The notes beneath the pieces are model-generated. The model had not been told where the DNA came from. It saw nothing but the letters and a program-made list of their open reading frames with translations, and ran no database searches. Made by a program: the position numbers and the translations under genes. Shown piece after piece: positions 10,847 to 23,100 of a stretch of 64,000 bases of DNA (within the stretch, counting starts at the first letter, position 1; each line of letters begins with the position of its first letter). Source of the DNA: Ampelocalamus luodianensis (Eukaryota > Streptophyta > Magnoliopsida > Poales > Poaceae). The DNA lies in assembly GCA_036346255.1 (NCBI GenBank), contig CM070617.1:599501-663500 (forward strand), written 5' to 3'.

Positions 10847-13780
10847 GATGTACCATGCCAGATCCATGTAATATACTATCTTGTTGTTTAGGCTTTAGGG
10901 CAATCACATGTAATGTACTTGCTTGATCTGCTTAGGTGAATGAAATGATGGGTTCTTATGTCTTTGAGACCACGCGATGCCAGGCATTTTGTGTCCTTGT
11001 GTGATGATATGCAATCACTTGATCAAAGATGACGGAACGAGTTGTTTGTGATCTGATCTTTCTTGTCGTTTCTTTTTCAGTGAAGGCAACGTATGCCGAT
11101 AGTTTTGCGAGTTTTTGTGTGCTGATGTTAACACTTCTTCTGCAGGGGAAAATGATGCTTTGGAGAATGATGATGTCAACAAGTCTGTCAAACATGCACA
11201 TTCCATTCTTCGCAATATCCACAGGTCAATATTTGAGGAACAGGTCGGTTAAATGCTTATGAATTATTGCAAAGTCCTCTTTGACTAACTATAGTAGCAT
11301 GGAAAATTATTGTACATCATTCAACGTGACAACTTCATGCCGGTTCCGCTTGTCACTGTTTATCTATACCATCTCGCGCTTAGCTTAGTGTATGCCTTTG
11401 TAGGTATTTGATATGGTGATCCATGAGACATTTATCCAGTCACAAGGCATCAATGTAACTGGAATGCGTGAGGATTTTCTCCAATTAGCGATTGGCCAGG
11501 AGTGTTCGTTGTGCCTTTCGCACACATTCTGGACAGGATAGTGACTCAGAAATGGCTGGCCATGAAGAGCGTACTGATACAGAGGATGCTGCAAATCTTG
11601 TGTTAGCCACCATCAATGGGAAGCAGGAGCCTTTAAAAGTGATGTGTCAGGTTTCCTAACCCCAAAAGTCTGGAAATTTACTTGCTACATATGTTTCATG
11701 ACAACATTCTTAGGAAAGTCAGGAGAAATCTCGAATGCTGTTCGCTACCAGAATCCTGCTCAGGCTGCTGGTGATGATTGTGGCCTGCTAGGTCATTTTT
11801 GCTTGACAGTGGCCCACAGAATGTTTTCTAATAAAGTACACTTGGAGCTGGAGAGTGTGGTATAACTATTATTTCCCTGTTGATTAATGCAATATAATTT
11901 GAGTGTAGATTGTCATTCTAACTTTCTTTCACTAATGCAGGTTAGCAGGGTTCCTTATCTCCATCTGCGGTCTCTTCCTACATGGCATTCTAGAACTTCT
12001 TCCTGGTCTCTCTACTTGAAAATCCCGCAGCCTATCCTGGCTGCTGATCGGCTCACAAAGCCTTCAGATAATCATGAACCTAAGTACAAATCCAGGTCAC
12101 AGTTCAATACAAAGGTAATCTTGAAAGATGGCCAAATTAGTTTGATGGGTGAAGGCTCTCCAAGCATTGCTGGATCATTGACTGGGAAGCCCTCCGATGG
12201 ATATTTGCTAAATAGTTACAATTGTGACTTGGAAGACCTACCAATGATGCTTTTGCAGCAGGTGAACTTGCGATAAAACCTTTGAAATTATTCTTTCTTG
12301 TTAAATATGCCTTTGATGAAATTGCTAATATTATTACCATTGGAATTATTTATGATCCAGAAGATTGAAGAAATAGAAAGTAGCTCATTTTTGCCAGGAT
12401 AATGCATGAACCACTGAACTATTTTCTTATATTGTAATAAAAACTTATTGCACGCAAATGACCTCTGCACGACTGCAGTGTTCAATCCCTGCACTTTGTT
12501 ACTTTATGTTCCTTGGGAAAACATTCCATCGTGTCCATCTACCTATATGAATAGTTTGTCTAACTAGTCAAAACGCACGTGGCATACATGTTGAGTTCAA
12601 TATGAAATCAGTGCAGAAAACATTCTAGGGTCATTGCCATGCTTCCCTATTTTAGAAGTTAATATTGTCCCACTATAATGAAAGGTCTGAAAGGTAAAAA
12701 AACCATTTATGTAATACAACTTGAAATCATTTTGCACAGTGGAACAAGAGGAGTAAGATGTTTTTGCTTTAGTTGATGGCGTTATATTTGAAACTTAAGT
12801 TGTCTAGTTGATCTATATGAGTAAGATAATAACGCTCTTAAGTTCTCTCTGAGCATCCATCAATGTGGATTTAATTATCCCTACTGACAATGGGTTGTTG
12901 GAATGAGTGATGTGTGCCTATGTGAGTAGATCTTTATATTCGATGAGATGCAGAGTGGTGCACCAATTGGTGTTGTCTTCTTAACAATAGTTTGATTGTT
13001 TGACTGAGTAGCAATCAAAATTAAAGAAGGGCAAATGGACTAGATTGGTTTACAAATGCATAATCTTATGATACTTGGTTTTTCTAAGCTGACAGTTAGC
13101 TTTGCAATTTAATTCCTAAGATGCTGCTTCGAAACCTGCTTCATCAGAAGAGTTTGATCACATGTTTGCATCTGCAGGTTGCCAGTCAAGTAATCCACTG
13201 GCTTCATGAAGAAGCATTGGTTCTCGGGATGAACGTGACTAGAGATTTCCTGTGCCTTTACTTTGATCTTGACCAAGGCGAAACGCTTGGCCTGGTTGCG
13301 CATGTTGACCCAGAGGACTCGTATGGTTGCATTTCGTGGTATCTAACCGTTGATCACCCGACGGAGGACGGGAAGATGTCTACAGATAACCCGGAGCTAG
13401 AGAAGCGTAGGTTTCTGGGGTATCTTTCGCTTGAAGTGTTGTACTCTACCCTGATGGACTTGATAAACTTGTGTAGCGCTGGTGTCCACCAGTAAGATGT
13501 ACCATGCCAGATCCATGTAATATACTATCTTGTTGTTTAGGCTTTAGGGCAATCACATGTAATGTACTTGCTTGATCTGCTTAGGTGAATGAAATGATGG
13601 GTTCTTATGTCTTTGAGACCACGCGATGCCAGGCATTTTGTGTCCTTGTGTGATGATATGCAATCACTTGATCAAAGATGACGGAACGAGTTGTTTGTGA
13701 TCTGATCTTTCTTGTCGTTTCTTTTTCAGTGAAGGCAACGTATGCCGATAGTTTTGCGAGTTTTTTGTGTGCTGATGTTA
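8476..13780. repeat. Direct tandem duplication of the MED17 3' half, about 2.65-kb unit
   Basis: Copy 1 about 8476-11131, copy 2 about 11132-13780. The unit runs from the middle of MED17 exon 5 (ACTTCTTCTGCAGGGG) to beyond the 3' end of the gene. Exon 7 and its flanking introns are essentially identical in both copies (9239-9628 equals 11887-12276). Differences are mostly one- or two-base deletions in copy 2. The junction at about 11131 joins GTGCTGATGTTAA to the interior of exon 5. Confidence 0.93.
11132..13495 (+). pseudogene. MED17: Partial duplicate of MED17 (exons 5-8)
   Basis: Carries the end of exon 5 (11132-11243), exon 6' (11404-11859), exon 7' (11941-12261) and exon 8' (13178-13495). 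It has no promoter, no start and no exons 1-4. Exon 6' is 6 bases shorter than the 462-base original through about five separate deletions (near 11520, 11632, 11650, 11721 and 11733), which destroy the frame. Exon 7' is intact. Exon 8' is fully open to the stop at 13493-13495 and keeps the G that the first copy lacks. Transcription from the upstream gene could read into it, so it might supply an alternative terminal exon; this is inference. Confidence 0.85.
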
Positions 13781-14292
13781 AATCTTGTACGCACTGGGAT
13801 GACACGTGCAATCTTTGAAGGGAGGAATATTCAGACGGTGACATCGTTTGGAGGGAGCCTAGGCCAGGGTAGAGCCTAGGCCAGCATTTGCATTTGCCAT
13901 GCCGATGCGTAAATAATTTTTCTGACCAGAGCTGCTTGGATTGGACGCACGCCGATTGGCATTCTCTGCCAATGTCATGGCAGAGGAGCAAGTCGTCGAT
14001 CCGGAAAGAACGGTTTGGATTTACCACTACATTGATGCTACGATGTTCGTAAATAGTGATTATACTACAGTATTTTCGCTCCGACGCGACCAATGTCGGA
14101 GGATGCGTTTTCCCCCCGCACGCCGCTTCCTTCCTTCCCCAGTCGCTGTCGTCTTCTTTACCTTTATATTTTTTCCCCTAAACCCCCCAAAACCAAAAGG
14201 AGCCAAACCTCTCCATCTCCGCCGCCTCCCATGTCCTCCGCCGCCGCCTCCCCACCTGGCTAAACCCTAAGCTCCTCTCATCGCCGGCGTCC
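13781..14292 (+). promoter_or_regulatory. ATM promoter and 5' leader
   Basis: Starts where the MED17 duplication ends. It contains a G-box core CACGTG at about 13803-13808 (GACACGTGCA, also ABRE-like). The pyrimidine-rich leader holds a telo-box AAACCCTAA at about 14262-14270, just before the ATG at 14293. Telo-boxes in plant leaders are typical of genes expressed in dividing cells. No clear TATA box is visible in the last 200 bp. Regulation by these sites is inferred. Confidence 0.45.
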
Positions 14293-17101
14293 ATGGCGAC
14301 CTCGCGCGACGTGGAGGAAGTCGTCCAGAAGCTCTCCTCCGACCGGGCCAGAGCCCGCGATGTGAGTACACCAGACTCTAGATTGGATGAAATCAATCAA
14401 CTCTATGGCTCAACGAACCCACCACGCTTCCTTGCAGGAAGGGGCGAAGCTGCTCGGCACGTGGCTGCAGGGCGACCGCGCCCTCACCTTCTGCCGTCTC
14501 CTCGCCCGCAACACCGCCAATATCAAGCCCGGCCACCTCCCAGGATGTGAGTCAGACCGTGCCACCTTCCTTTATCCCGCCCGATTCCTCATCCTCATCC
14601 TCGCATTGCATTGCACCGCTTCACGGTTATATTCTTGTCTGCAGCGGTCACGTGGCCGTTCCTCATCTTGGCGGTTGCCAAGTGCGTCATCTCGGACATC
14701 TCGGGTAAGAAGCGTGGTGCCACCAAGAGCGCCGCTGCCAGGATGCTCCGCGTTGCCGTCCAATGCGCCGAGGACGTCCGGCTCTCAGGTTAGCTTAGGT
14801 TTGAAGGCCTTCTTCTTGGGCATGCTAACTTGCAATGCTCTACTGTTTCCTGCCCTTTTCTGTCTTGTACTGGAGGGACAAACTGAACTTTCACTAGGAC
14901 GTGTGGGTTCATTGATCACATGGCTGTAATTCAGTACAAATGAGATGATGGTGTTATGCTGCTTTGTCATATTTATCTACATTCAAAAATCAGTAAGGAG
15001 AGATTGATTCTCCTGACATGCCAATAGCACTTCAGATAAAAATAATTCCACTGACATGCTGGAGTGCGCCTGATGTTTCCTAATCATGCTACAGTGCTTC
15101 TGAGTAAAGATTTCGTGTGGCTTTTGGTTGGACCATTTTAAGCACGAATTAGATCAGAAAATATACCAAAATCCGAAGAGGATACTGAAAAATGATTCCT
15201 ATAATGTTTAATTTGGCTCCATCACAAACAGAGAATGTAATCTTCTTTGGATATGCATGTAGACATGTTACACTTGTGCTTTCCACTACTTATGTTCTCT
15301 GAAGTGTCAAATAACATGTAACGTGAAAAATCATATTAATTCTTTAACATTAGAGCAAGTTTTTATGGGCAAGTGGCAAATTTATGCTATGCTATCCAGT
15401 CTAGGATAATATTGAAAGGAGTTGGCTCAAAATTCTCCTCCATATATATTCTTGCTAGTGTTGATTATAGCGTAGTGTTGGAATCATGGTAAATGCCATA
15501 TATTCGTTGCCATTTGTTCTTGCTTATGATAATTGTAAGCTGGATAGTAGGTAATATATGTTGGTTTTATGGGTTTCACCATTCTGGTAAATGCTGGATA
15601 TAATTATGTGTGTTTCCTTTCCTCTTGCCAGCATTATGTTTCTTGTTTATTTTGCCCCGCCTTCTGTGCACACAGTTTTTCAATCGCTTTGAAGTGAAAA
15701 ATAAGTGCATGCCATTAAAGAAGAGGTTCACTGTCTTTGCAGGGCATTCCTTACTTTTGATTTCAGTTGCTAAGCAACTTTTCGGTCATATCTGGGAGGT
15801 CGTAAAAGATGCTCCCAGCTTTCAGCTAGAGTACAGCATTATTCTTAGACAGCTTTTAACTGTTAAGGAGTACCGGTATCAGATGAAACCTCGAATATAT
15901 AGCAGTGAGTTGCCTTATCAATGGTCCTTGTTTTTCATATCATAACACACTTATGTTCCATTCTTAGATTCCATATGTTCGTCAGGTTTTGTAGTGCTCT
16001 ACATGAAGAAGGTTGCAACTGGTTTTGATGCAAAATTGAGCAATCAGGCCAGCTCCAAGGAGGAATCCTTCCGCTGTACATTGACACTTCATGTTCTACT
16101 TGAAAACCCACCGGGTGATTACCCTGATATCATGAGGGAGGAGGTTCTTAATGGATTTTGTGCCATCTTCTCACATATTAGGCAAGTAGTCTGTTTGGCT
16201 TTCCTCTTGAACCCCTTTACTTCCTAAGAAGAATGGCTTGACTATTTTACAGCATTGTCTCTTATTACTTTTCTGAGTTGCAAATTAAATACATTTATTT
16301 TGTGGAATCAGGGAGGAGGGAAAGCTGACTCGCAAGCTTATGGAATGCATTAACACCTTTTTACTGAAGGATGGGCCAAACCTGGGATACAAATCTGTGG
16401 AGATCCATAATGCAGTTCAAGGTTTTATATTCCATTCTTGGCTGACGACTCATGACCGGGCCTTGAAGGTTCTTATGGCCTGACTTGCACTATTCTAACT
16501 TCGTTACATTATTTTGATGAGAACTTTGTTACATTTTTTATGTTTCATTCATTGTGAAGTTATTGCTGCTTCCAGAGTTTGTTCATCACCTATGCAAAAG
16601 TTCAGCTGAATCTTGCTAGGGCTATTTCGGAGGTTTTGGAAAAACTTCTTGATGTCATCATTAAGGAACTAGACCAAAATATTAACACTGGAGCAGGTTT
16701 ACTATGGTAAGGCTACTGCTCTGTTATTGACAGTGCTTTATGACTTTGAGTTCGTCACTGATGAAATTCAATAAATGTAGGTGTGAGGCACCTCGAGATG
16801 AGAAAGCTGGGTCCTTGAGATGCTTCCAGGAAGAATTGATGGATCTGTCTGCTACTGCTTTTTACCTGGTATCGGATCTGCACACACCTCCACACTAGTA
16901 GTCACTGATGTTAACTTAGGTTTCTTAATCTTTTAGTAAAGAAATATTTCGTTTTTGCTCAATAACAACTATAGCTGACATTGTTACACACATTTAGGCC
17001 TATAAATGCACACCAAAAACACCAAATAGGGAGAAACGATTAAAGACAGAGCATGTTATGACCCTCATCATGGATGGCCTGTTGAAAGGATCTCCGTTTT
17101 G
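14293..17101 (+). CDS. ATM: ATM exons 1-9 (codons 1-386)
   Basis: Exons 14293-14361, 14438-14546, 14645-14788, 15743-15904, 15986-16181, 16312-16468, 16576-16706, 16781-16868 and 16998-17101. They encode the TAN-containing N-terminus and first helical repeats, e.g. GAKLLGTWLQGDRALTF in exon 2, TWPFLILAVAKC in exon 3 and FHSWLTTHDRALK in exon 6. Exon 1-3 sequence is GC-rich and later exons AT-rich. Intron 5 begins GCAAGT instead of GT; the reading frame requires this donor (exon 5 ends ..CATATTAG). Intron 3 (14789-15742) holds no recognisable element. Confidence 0.9.
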
Positions 17102-20100
17102 GTAAGTTATATATGCATCATTTATCTCCTTCAAAGAAAGCATCGTTTATCTTTTTATATCTGAAATCTCACATGTGTATCCTCAATATGGTTCCTTCCA
17201 GACTTGAAACCTGTTACAACTGCAGTTACTTAGTCAAGATTCAAGAACCTCTTCTATTATCCTTGCCTCATTTCGTGTATTTTTCCATGCCTCTACTTGT
17301 TGGTTCCTAATTTGAGTAACTTGTGACAAAGGAAAAATATTTGTTTTCACCGTAATATTAGGACATAACTGTATAAAATTAGTCGAAATTTTCTTATTTT
17401 GTATTAGTAAAGTACTAATCACTGATACCACCTTTTTGAGCAATTAATAGTTAGTATGGTCTGTCGAACTACGTGGAGTTTGTGTGGTGAGTGGTGATAG
17501 TAGCGTATTCTGACACAAAGGAGAGCATACAATTTTCAACGTGTATCTGTGTAAACCATAAATGTTTTGTTATTCGGTTGTTCCCCTTGCAGAATGCCAT
17601 TTGATGTGATCACATATAGCTCCTATCGATCTTCCTTACCTGAACTGAAAAATCTTTCACTCCGTGTTAAGTCCTTTCATTTCCATATGTTACTACCTTT
17701 ATGCCCCTAACATAAATGTTCTTTGGAGGGCTGGAGGCTAGTGTTAGGAACCGTACAAAGCTGTCCGTAACAGCTAGTTTAGTAGTATGATATAATATGC
17801 GCTAGAAATTTCCTTATTTGTCCTATGTGCTTGTTATTTCTTGTGTGCTCCTTCAAATTTATAACCTTGCTGTTAAGTTTGTATGATATATAGTAGCACT
17901 CGTCACGACTCTCGAACGTTCTCTGTGGTGAAATGTTACACAATTCCTTGGTAAATACAAGGACCATTGCGTCCTTTATTAGCTAGTGTTTGATTTTGTG
18001 TACATGCTATTTGTTAAGGGTAGTAGTGTAATAGTCATGTAAGTGTTAGGGGGTAGTTATGTAATTGTAGTCTACTCTAGGGTTTCTCTTGTACACTATA
18101 TATTGCCCACAGACTCGCGCAGTAGCGGCTACTAGGGTTTTGCCGATCCGCCCATAACCTCTCCCTCGAGCGTCTACCTCGCCTCGTGCACGCCATCACC
18201 AGATCGCCACCAGCTCCGCCTCCTGCGTTGAGAAGCGCTGCCTCACTGCTCGCGCCTCTCGGCACCTTTGACACCACTGAGGAGGCGCGCTCGCCTACGA
18301 CCAGGTCGCGTACTGCCTTTGCGGCGACGTGGCGTGGCTCAACTTCCCCGACAACACCGCCTCCCGCGGCCCGATCCACGCCTCCATCGACGCCAAGCTC
18401 CAGGCGCTCTGCCAGAGCATTGTCGCCTCCAAGAACGCCAAGAAATCCTCCGCCTCTGTCGGCGCGACGGTGGGCGACGGGATCCGGCGGATCGAGCCTA
18501 GATCCATCGCCGACGTCGATGTCCTCGCCCGATGTGGCTCGCCTCCTTCTCTGGATCCGGTGGGAGCTCGTCCACGCACGCCTCCTTCGAATCAGGCGTT
18601 GGGAGCTCTTCTCTATGCGGGATCCGTCACCGGGAGCTCGATCCACACCTCCTCCTCTGAATCCGGCGGGAGCTCGTCCATGCTTGTCTCCTTCGGATTC
18701 GCGCCGCCGTCACTCGGCGGGCCTCCTCCACTGGCCGGCTTTGCTTCCCCTGCTACCGGCTGCGCCGCCCCTGCTCTGCTTCGGTCCGGCCCGGCGCCGT
18801 CTCGGTGTTTGCCCCTCTGCTACCGCCTAGATCTCTGCTTTGACGTCGCCCGACTCGATCTGTCCACCAGGGGTGGCGGTGGGCGACGGGTTCAGGCGGT
18901 TCGTCACCATCAAAGCTGGATCTGAGCCTCTAAGACATCTTCGTCACCATTAGAGCTGGATCTGGGCCTCTTCGTCATCTTCGTGCCCCATCATCGTCGC
19001 TAGCCATCGTCGACCTCTTCATCTTGGTGGCAGCGGGGAGCAGAGAAGGGAGTAGGCAGCGACATGGCAAAAGTAGCAGCCAACCATTGTCTTCTTCGTT
19101 TTGAGCTCCATCGGCCTCTCGTCAGCCTCTTTGTCATCACTGGCCATCTCCATCACCAGCTCCCATCGGACCTGTCATATTCAACCTCGTTTATTCATCT
19201 TCCATCTTGTCCTGGCTGAGCTGTTGCTGCTGCTGGGTGGTCGTGTGTAGCTGCTACCTCTGTGCCTCTTCTATTGCGCTGCCTGGATCTCAGCTCCTTC
19301 GCTTGTGCTGTGAGTTGCTGCTGTTGGTGCTTGTGTGATCACTGCTGTTGGTAGTATCTTAAGTCTATTTTCCTTTGTTTTCCATCGAGTCCATCCAAGT
19401 CCGCGGCATCTCTCTTTGAGTTCGTCGAAGTCGTGCTAGTTCATCATATCCTTTGTCGATTAGCCGATTGCTTCTTCCTTTTTCGGGTTGCCGCAGTTCG
19501 TCCATTGGATCGAGTGCGGTCACCCCTATCATCGTTGTTGATGCGACTTTGCCTTCTTGGTCCTCTTTTGTAGCCATCTTGCTACACATCTTTGCATTAT
19601 TGTGACTCTTGACCAATGACTTTCTTTGTCGTCATCATCAACTGTCTCTTCGTCTTTGTTTTCGTCGGGCGCCAAATTCGACACCGTCACCTCACTTCTT
19701 GGGTGGGCGGATCTGGTTCGTCGTCTTTGCCTTCGTTGGGCGCCAGGTTCGACACCGTCACCTCACTTCTTGGGTGGGCAGATCTGGTTCGTGTCTTCGT
19801 CTCTATCTCTCTCTTCATCGGCTTGATTTGACATATCTCTCTATTCTTGTCGGTTTCAACATCTCCAAATCAATACATTCGTGTGTGAAGAGCCAAAGGA
19901 ATTTTTTTGTTCAAGAGTTGCATGCTTCGACGACATCTTCAAGCTCGGACTTCGGTTTTATCTTTTATTTTAGTGTTGTCCTCTTCAAACTCAATGCTAT
20001 TGCATACACATTGAGTTTGAGTGGGGGTGTTAAGGGTAGTAGTGTAATAGTCATGTAAGTGTTACGGGGGTAGTTATGTAATTGTAGTCTAGTCTAGGGT

Positions 20101-23100
20101 TTCTCTTGTACACTATATATTGCTCCTTGGGCTCTTGCAATAGAACCAACAATTCAGCCCTATTCCTCTCCTCTCCCAAAATCTGACATTATTATCTTTA
20201 TTTTTTCACAGGAGTGGTACTATTTGTTTTCTTATTCACAAGTATGGATATCGAGTGGACAAATCTTTGTTGATCAGTTGGTTTGAAGCGAGTTGTAAAG
20301 CTTTGAAAAGGTAATTGTAGTGTCATAGTTTTTTTGTTAATATAATTATTCGTTGCAACTTCTAAGTTAAATAGAACACTAATTCTGGTTTAGCTTCTGC
20401 TATCTCATGCCTGCTTGTCGGTAAGTATGTCTGCTGTTACGTTCTTGTGTTTTTCAGACATAGTTTTCACATTCTAGATATGCAGTATTTGGAGTGCGTC
20501 TATAACGCACATGCATAAAATATAATACAAAATTACTCTTATAAATAATTGTTCTTCAACTTTGAGATACACAATTCCACATTGGTCTGAATATTATGGA
20601 TATAGTTGCGCATGCCACTGATATACTTGGTGAGCAAGATGGTTGGGGCATTATGGTATAGACATTAGGCAATCACACGGTTATTATCAATGTTAGAATG
20701 GTAAAGACAAGAAGAATTAACACCAAATATGCGCATGGATAGTTTTCTGTTGCTATTAAAGCTGGAGGCAATGAAGTTACGCCTAACGTTATTTTTCTCT
20801 CATCAACACTCAGATAAAATATGTTCTTCATGCATGCAGTACTATCAACTTTTTTGTATCACTGAACTTATGGCCTACAATTTTTAAAATTGAACAATAA
20901 TTAACATATTTGATTACCCTGTAGTTCAAATTTTTTACATGTTTTTATTAATTACTAGTATGCGTTATTAGTTACTCATGTTCTCTAGTTTATTGTTTGT
21001 GATTTGTTACAGTTATTCCCTTGCTGTGACATATGATTCACTGATTTCTTTTATGTGTATCCAGTGTCTTGTGCAATGCAAATGCCATACGGTTTCAGGA
21101 TTCATTGCTTTGGCTTATCAGGTTTGTTTTGGTCTGGTGTCTAGTGTTGGTGGATAAAATTATGATACACTATTTTACCAGATATTTAGAATATAAATAA
21201 ACACCAAGTTACATGGTGCTGAGTTAATTCCTTCAGCCACTGTTGGAATCTTTTCTACCTTTTGTGTCTTGCTAGTTAGTAGAAGTGTCTAACTTATCAC
21301 TAATCTTAACAGGGCACTCAAGGAGTTCTCTGCAATGCTCATATTGAATGCTAGGGAGACACCACAATTTTTGTTAACAAAAGGCGAGGTTGAATTTTCA
21401 AACCCTTCTTTTCTTTTTGGACATGCCGTCCGTCCGCATTTCAGTTATTCTTGGTACTTACCTTTATTTCTCTGTGAAGTAATTGTTGGTTAACTAGGAA
21501 CTAGCTTGAGGCAACAAAGGGTCCACCTCTCTCTCATGTCATCCCTATATCACTATAAGCATGCTCTAGAAGAATTTGGTCTCACCATTTTTCCGTTTGT
21601 ATCTTTCCAAAAAATTGAGAACATAAAAAAGTTGGAATAATAGGGGAATATTTGTTGAGGGGTAGCAACTTAACAGGACTGCAAGTAACTCCATATAGTG
21701 ATGCTGAGAGAGGTAGTAGCCATGGATGTCACGGCGTCGCCTAGGCATCCTGGCGGTGCGGAGGGGGCGCCGTGGAGGCTTGCCTCGCCTTGGCCATCTC
21801 TTGAGTTCTTCCGAAGTCCTAAACTCCCGATTTGTCCTCGCCTTGTTTTTCTTGAGTTTTTCTTCCGCTTACTCCCGATTTGTCTTCCTCTTGCTCCTGA
21901 TTTGTCTTCCTCTTCCTCTTCCTTCTACTTCTTCTTTTTCTTTGTTCCTCTCCCGATTTGCTCCCGATGTGCTCCAGCCTACTGCTCATCCTTCTTTCTT
22001 CTTTGCTCGCCTTGCCTCGCCGTGAGGATGACTAGGCGTCATGGCGCCTCTTAGGCGCCGTGGTTGCCAAGTCCGTCGTGACAACCATGGTAGTAGCTAT
22101 CACCATTAGAATGAACCTCAATCCCCAAAAAGTAGCTTAGCGGTCCCAAATCTGACATCATAAACCATTCACTCAATTTCTTCTTGACAAATGCCACATA
22201 GTCCATGTCATCTCCTGTAGTCAACATACCATCTACATACAACAGAAGAAGAGTACGTCCCCGCTGAGAAGTGTGAATGAACAAGACAAGGTCATGCTCA
22301 CTCAAAGAGAAACTAGCATCTCGAATCACAACAGAAGCGCTCAAACCAAACACGAGGAGCATGCTTGAGACCATAGAAAGTACGCTGAAGATGACAACTA
22401 TAACCTATAGGAGCATCAATACCTAGGGGTGGCTACATATAGACCTTCTCATGTAGATCACCATGGAGAAATGCATTCTTAACATCCATTTGAGATATTG
22501 TCCATGTGCATATGGCTACAATAACAATGAGAGTGCGGACTGAAGTCATATGAGCAACAGGAGTGAAAGTCGAATCATAATCTTAACCATAAGCCTATTG
22601 AAAACCTCTGGCAACAAGACGAGCCTTGTATCGCTCTACTGAACCATCTGACTTGGTCATCTTTGTGGAGCTCGATTGACCGCACTAGTTCGTCTAGGTT
22701 CCTTAAGTTGTGTCTCTATTGATTCTAGTTTTTATTGTACCGGTTGTAAGCATGGTAGGGTGAAGCGAAGGGCACCACTGGACTGAACGTAGCACTTCTC
22801 AAAGTATGTTCACATCTACTTGGCTGAGCCGCTGAAGTGTGATACTTGAGACACATCCTTAGAGAAACATCACCACTCACAACCAGGCCAGTCATGCCTT
22901 TGTCATCCTCTTTCTGCCAAGCCTTTATCGCCTATAGATCTGCCTTCTTCGGATCAGGGGGCTCATTGGTCAAATGGGGAAGCTCAAGCTTAGTTTTGCC
23001 TGTCAAGCTTGATGTCAGTGATCAACAGATATGAACCACCTCCAAACAACGAATTAGATTTTAACATCTGAGCAGCAACAATGGAGCAACAACACAGCAG

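Larger units (their letters stand above)
18012..20188 (+). mobile_element. Small non-autonomous copia-type LTR element with captured gene fragment
   Basis: The right LTR spans 20028-20188 (161 bp, TGTTAAGG...ATCTGACA) and is preceded by a polypurine tract TTGAGTTTGAGTGGGGG. The left end carries the first about 95 bp of the same LTR (18012-18106, nearly identical) and then diverges, so the left LTR is truncated or recombined. Flanks CTATT (18007-18011) and TTATT (20189-20193) match at 4 of 5 positions. The 2.2-kb interior encodes no gag, protease, integrase or reverse transcriptase that I can recognise, and contains an AP2/ERF fragment. The element was therefore probably mobilised in trans. 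Its LTR is related to that of the copia at 58175. Confidence 0.8.

Noticed and set aside
18186..18925. 214- and 198-codon + frames as new genes
   Set aside because: They are shadows of the captured AP2/ERF fragment and Ser/Gly-rich GC sequence inside the LTR element.
21389..21478. Shorter ATM exon 12 ending at 21389 (GCGAGG) or 21453 (GTACTT)
   Set aside because: Neither gives the phase 0 junction demanded by exon 13; only GTAATT at 21479 does. The tail remains the least certain coding stretch.
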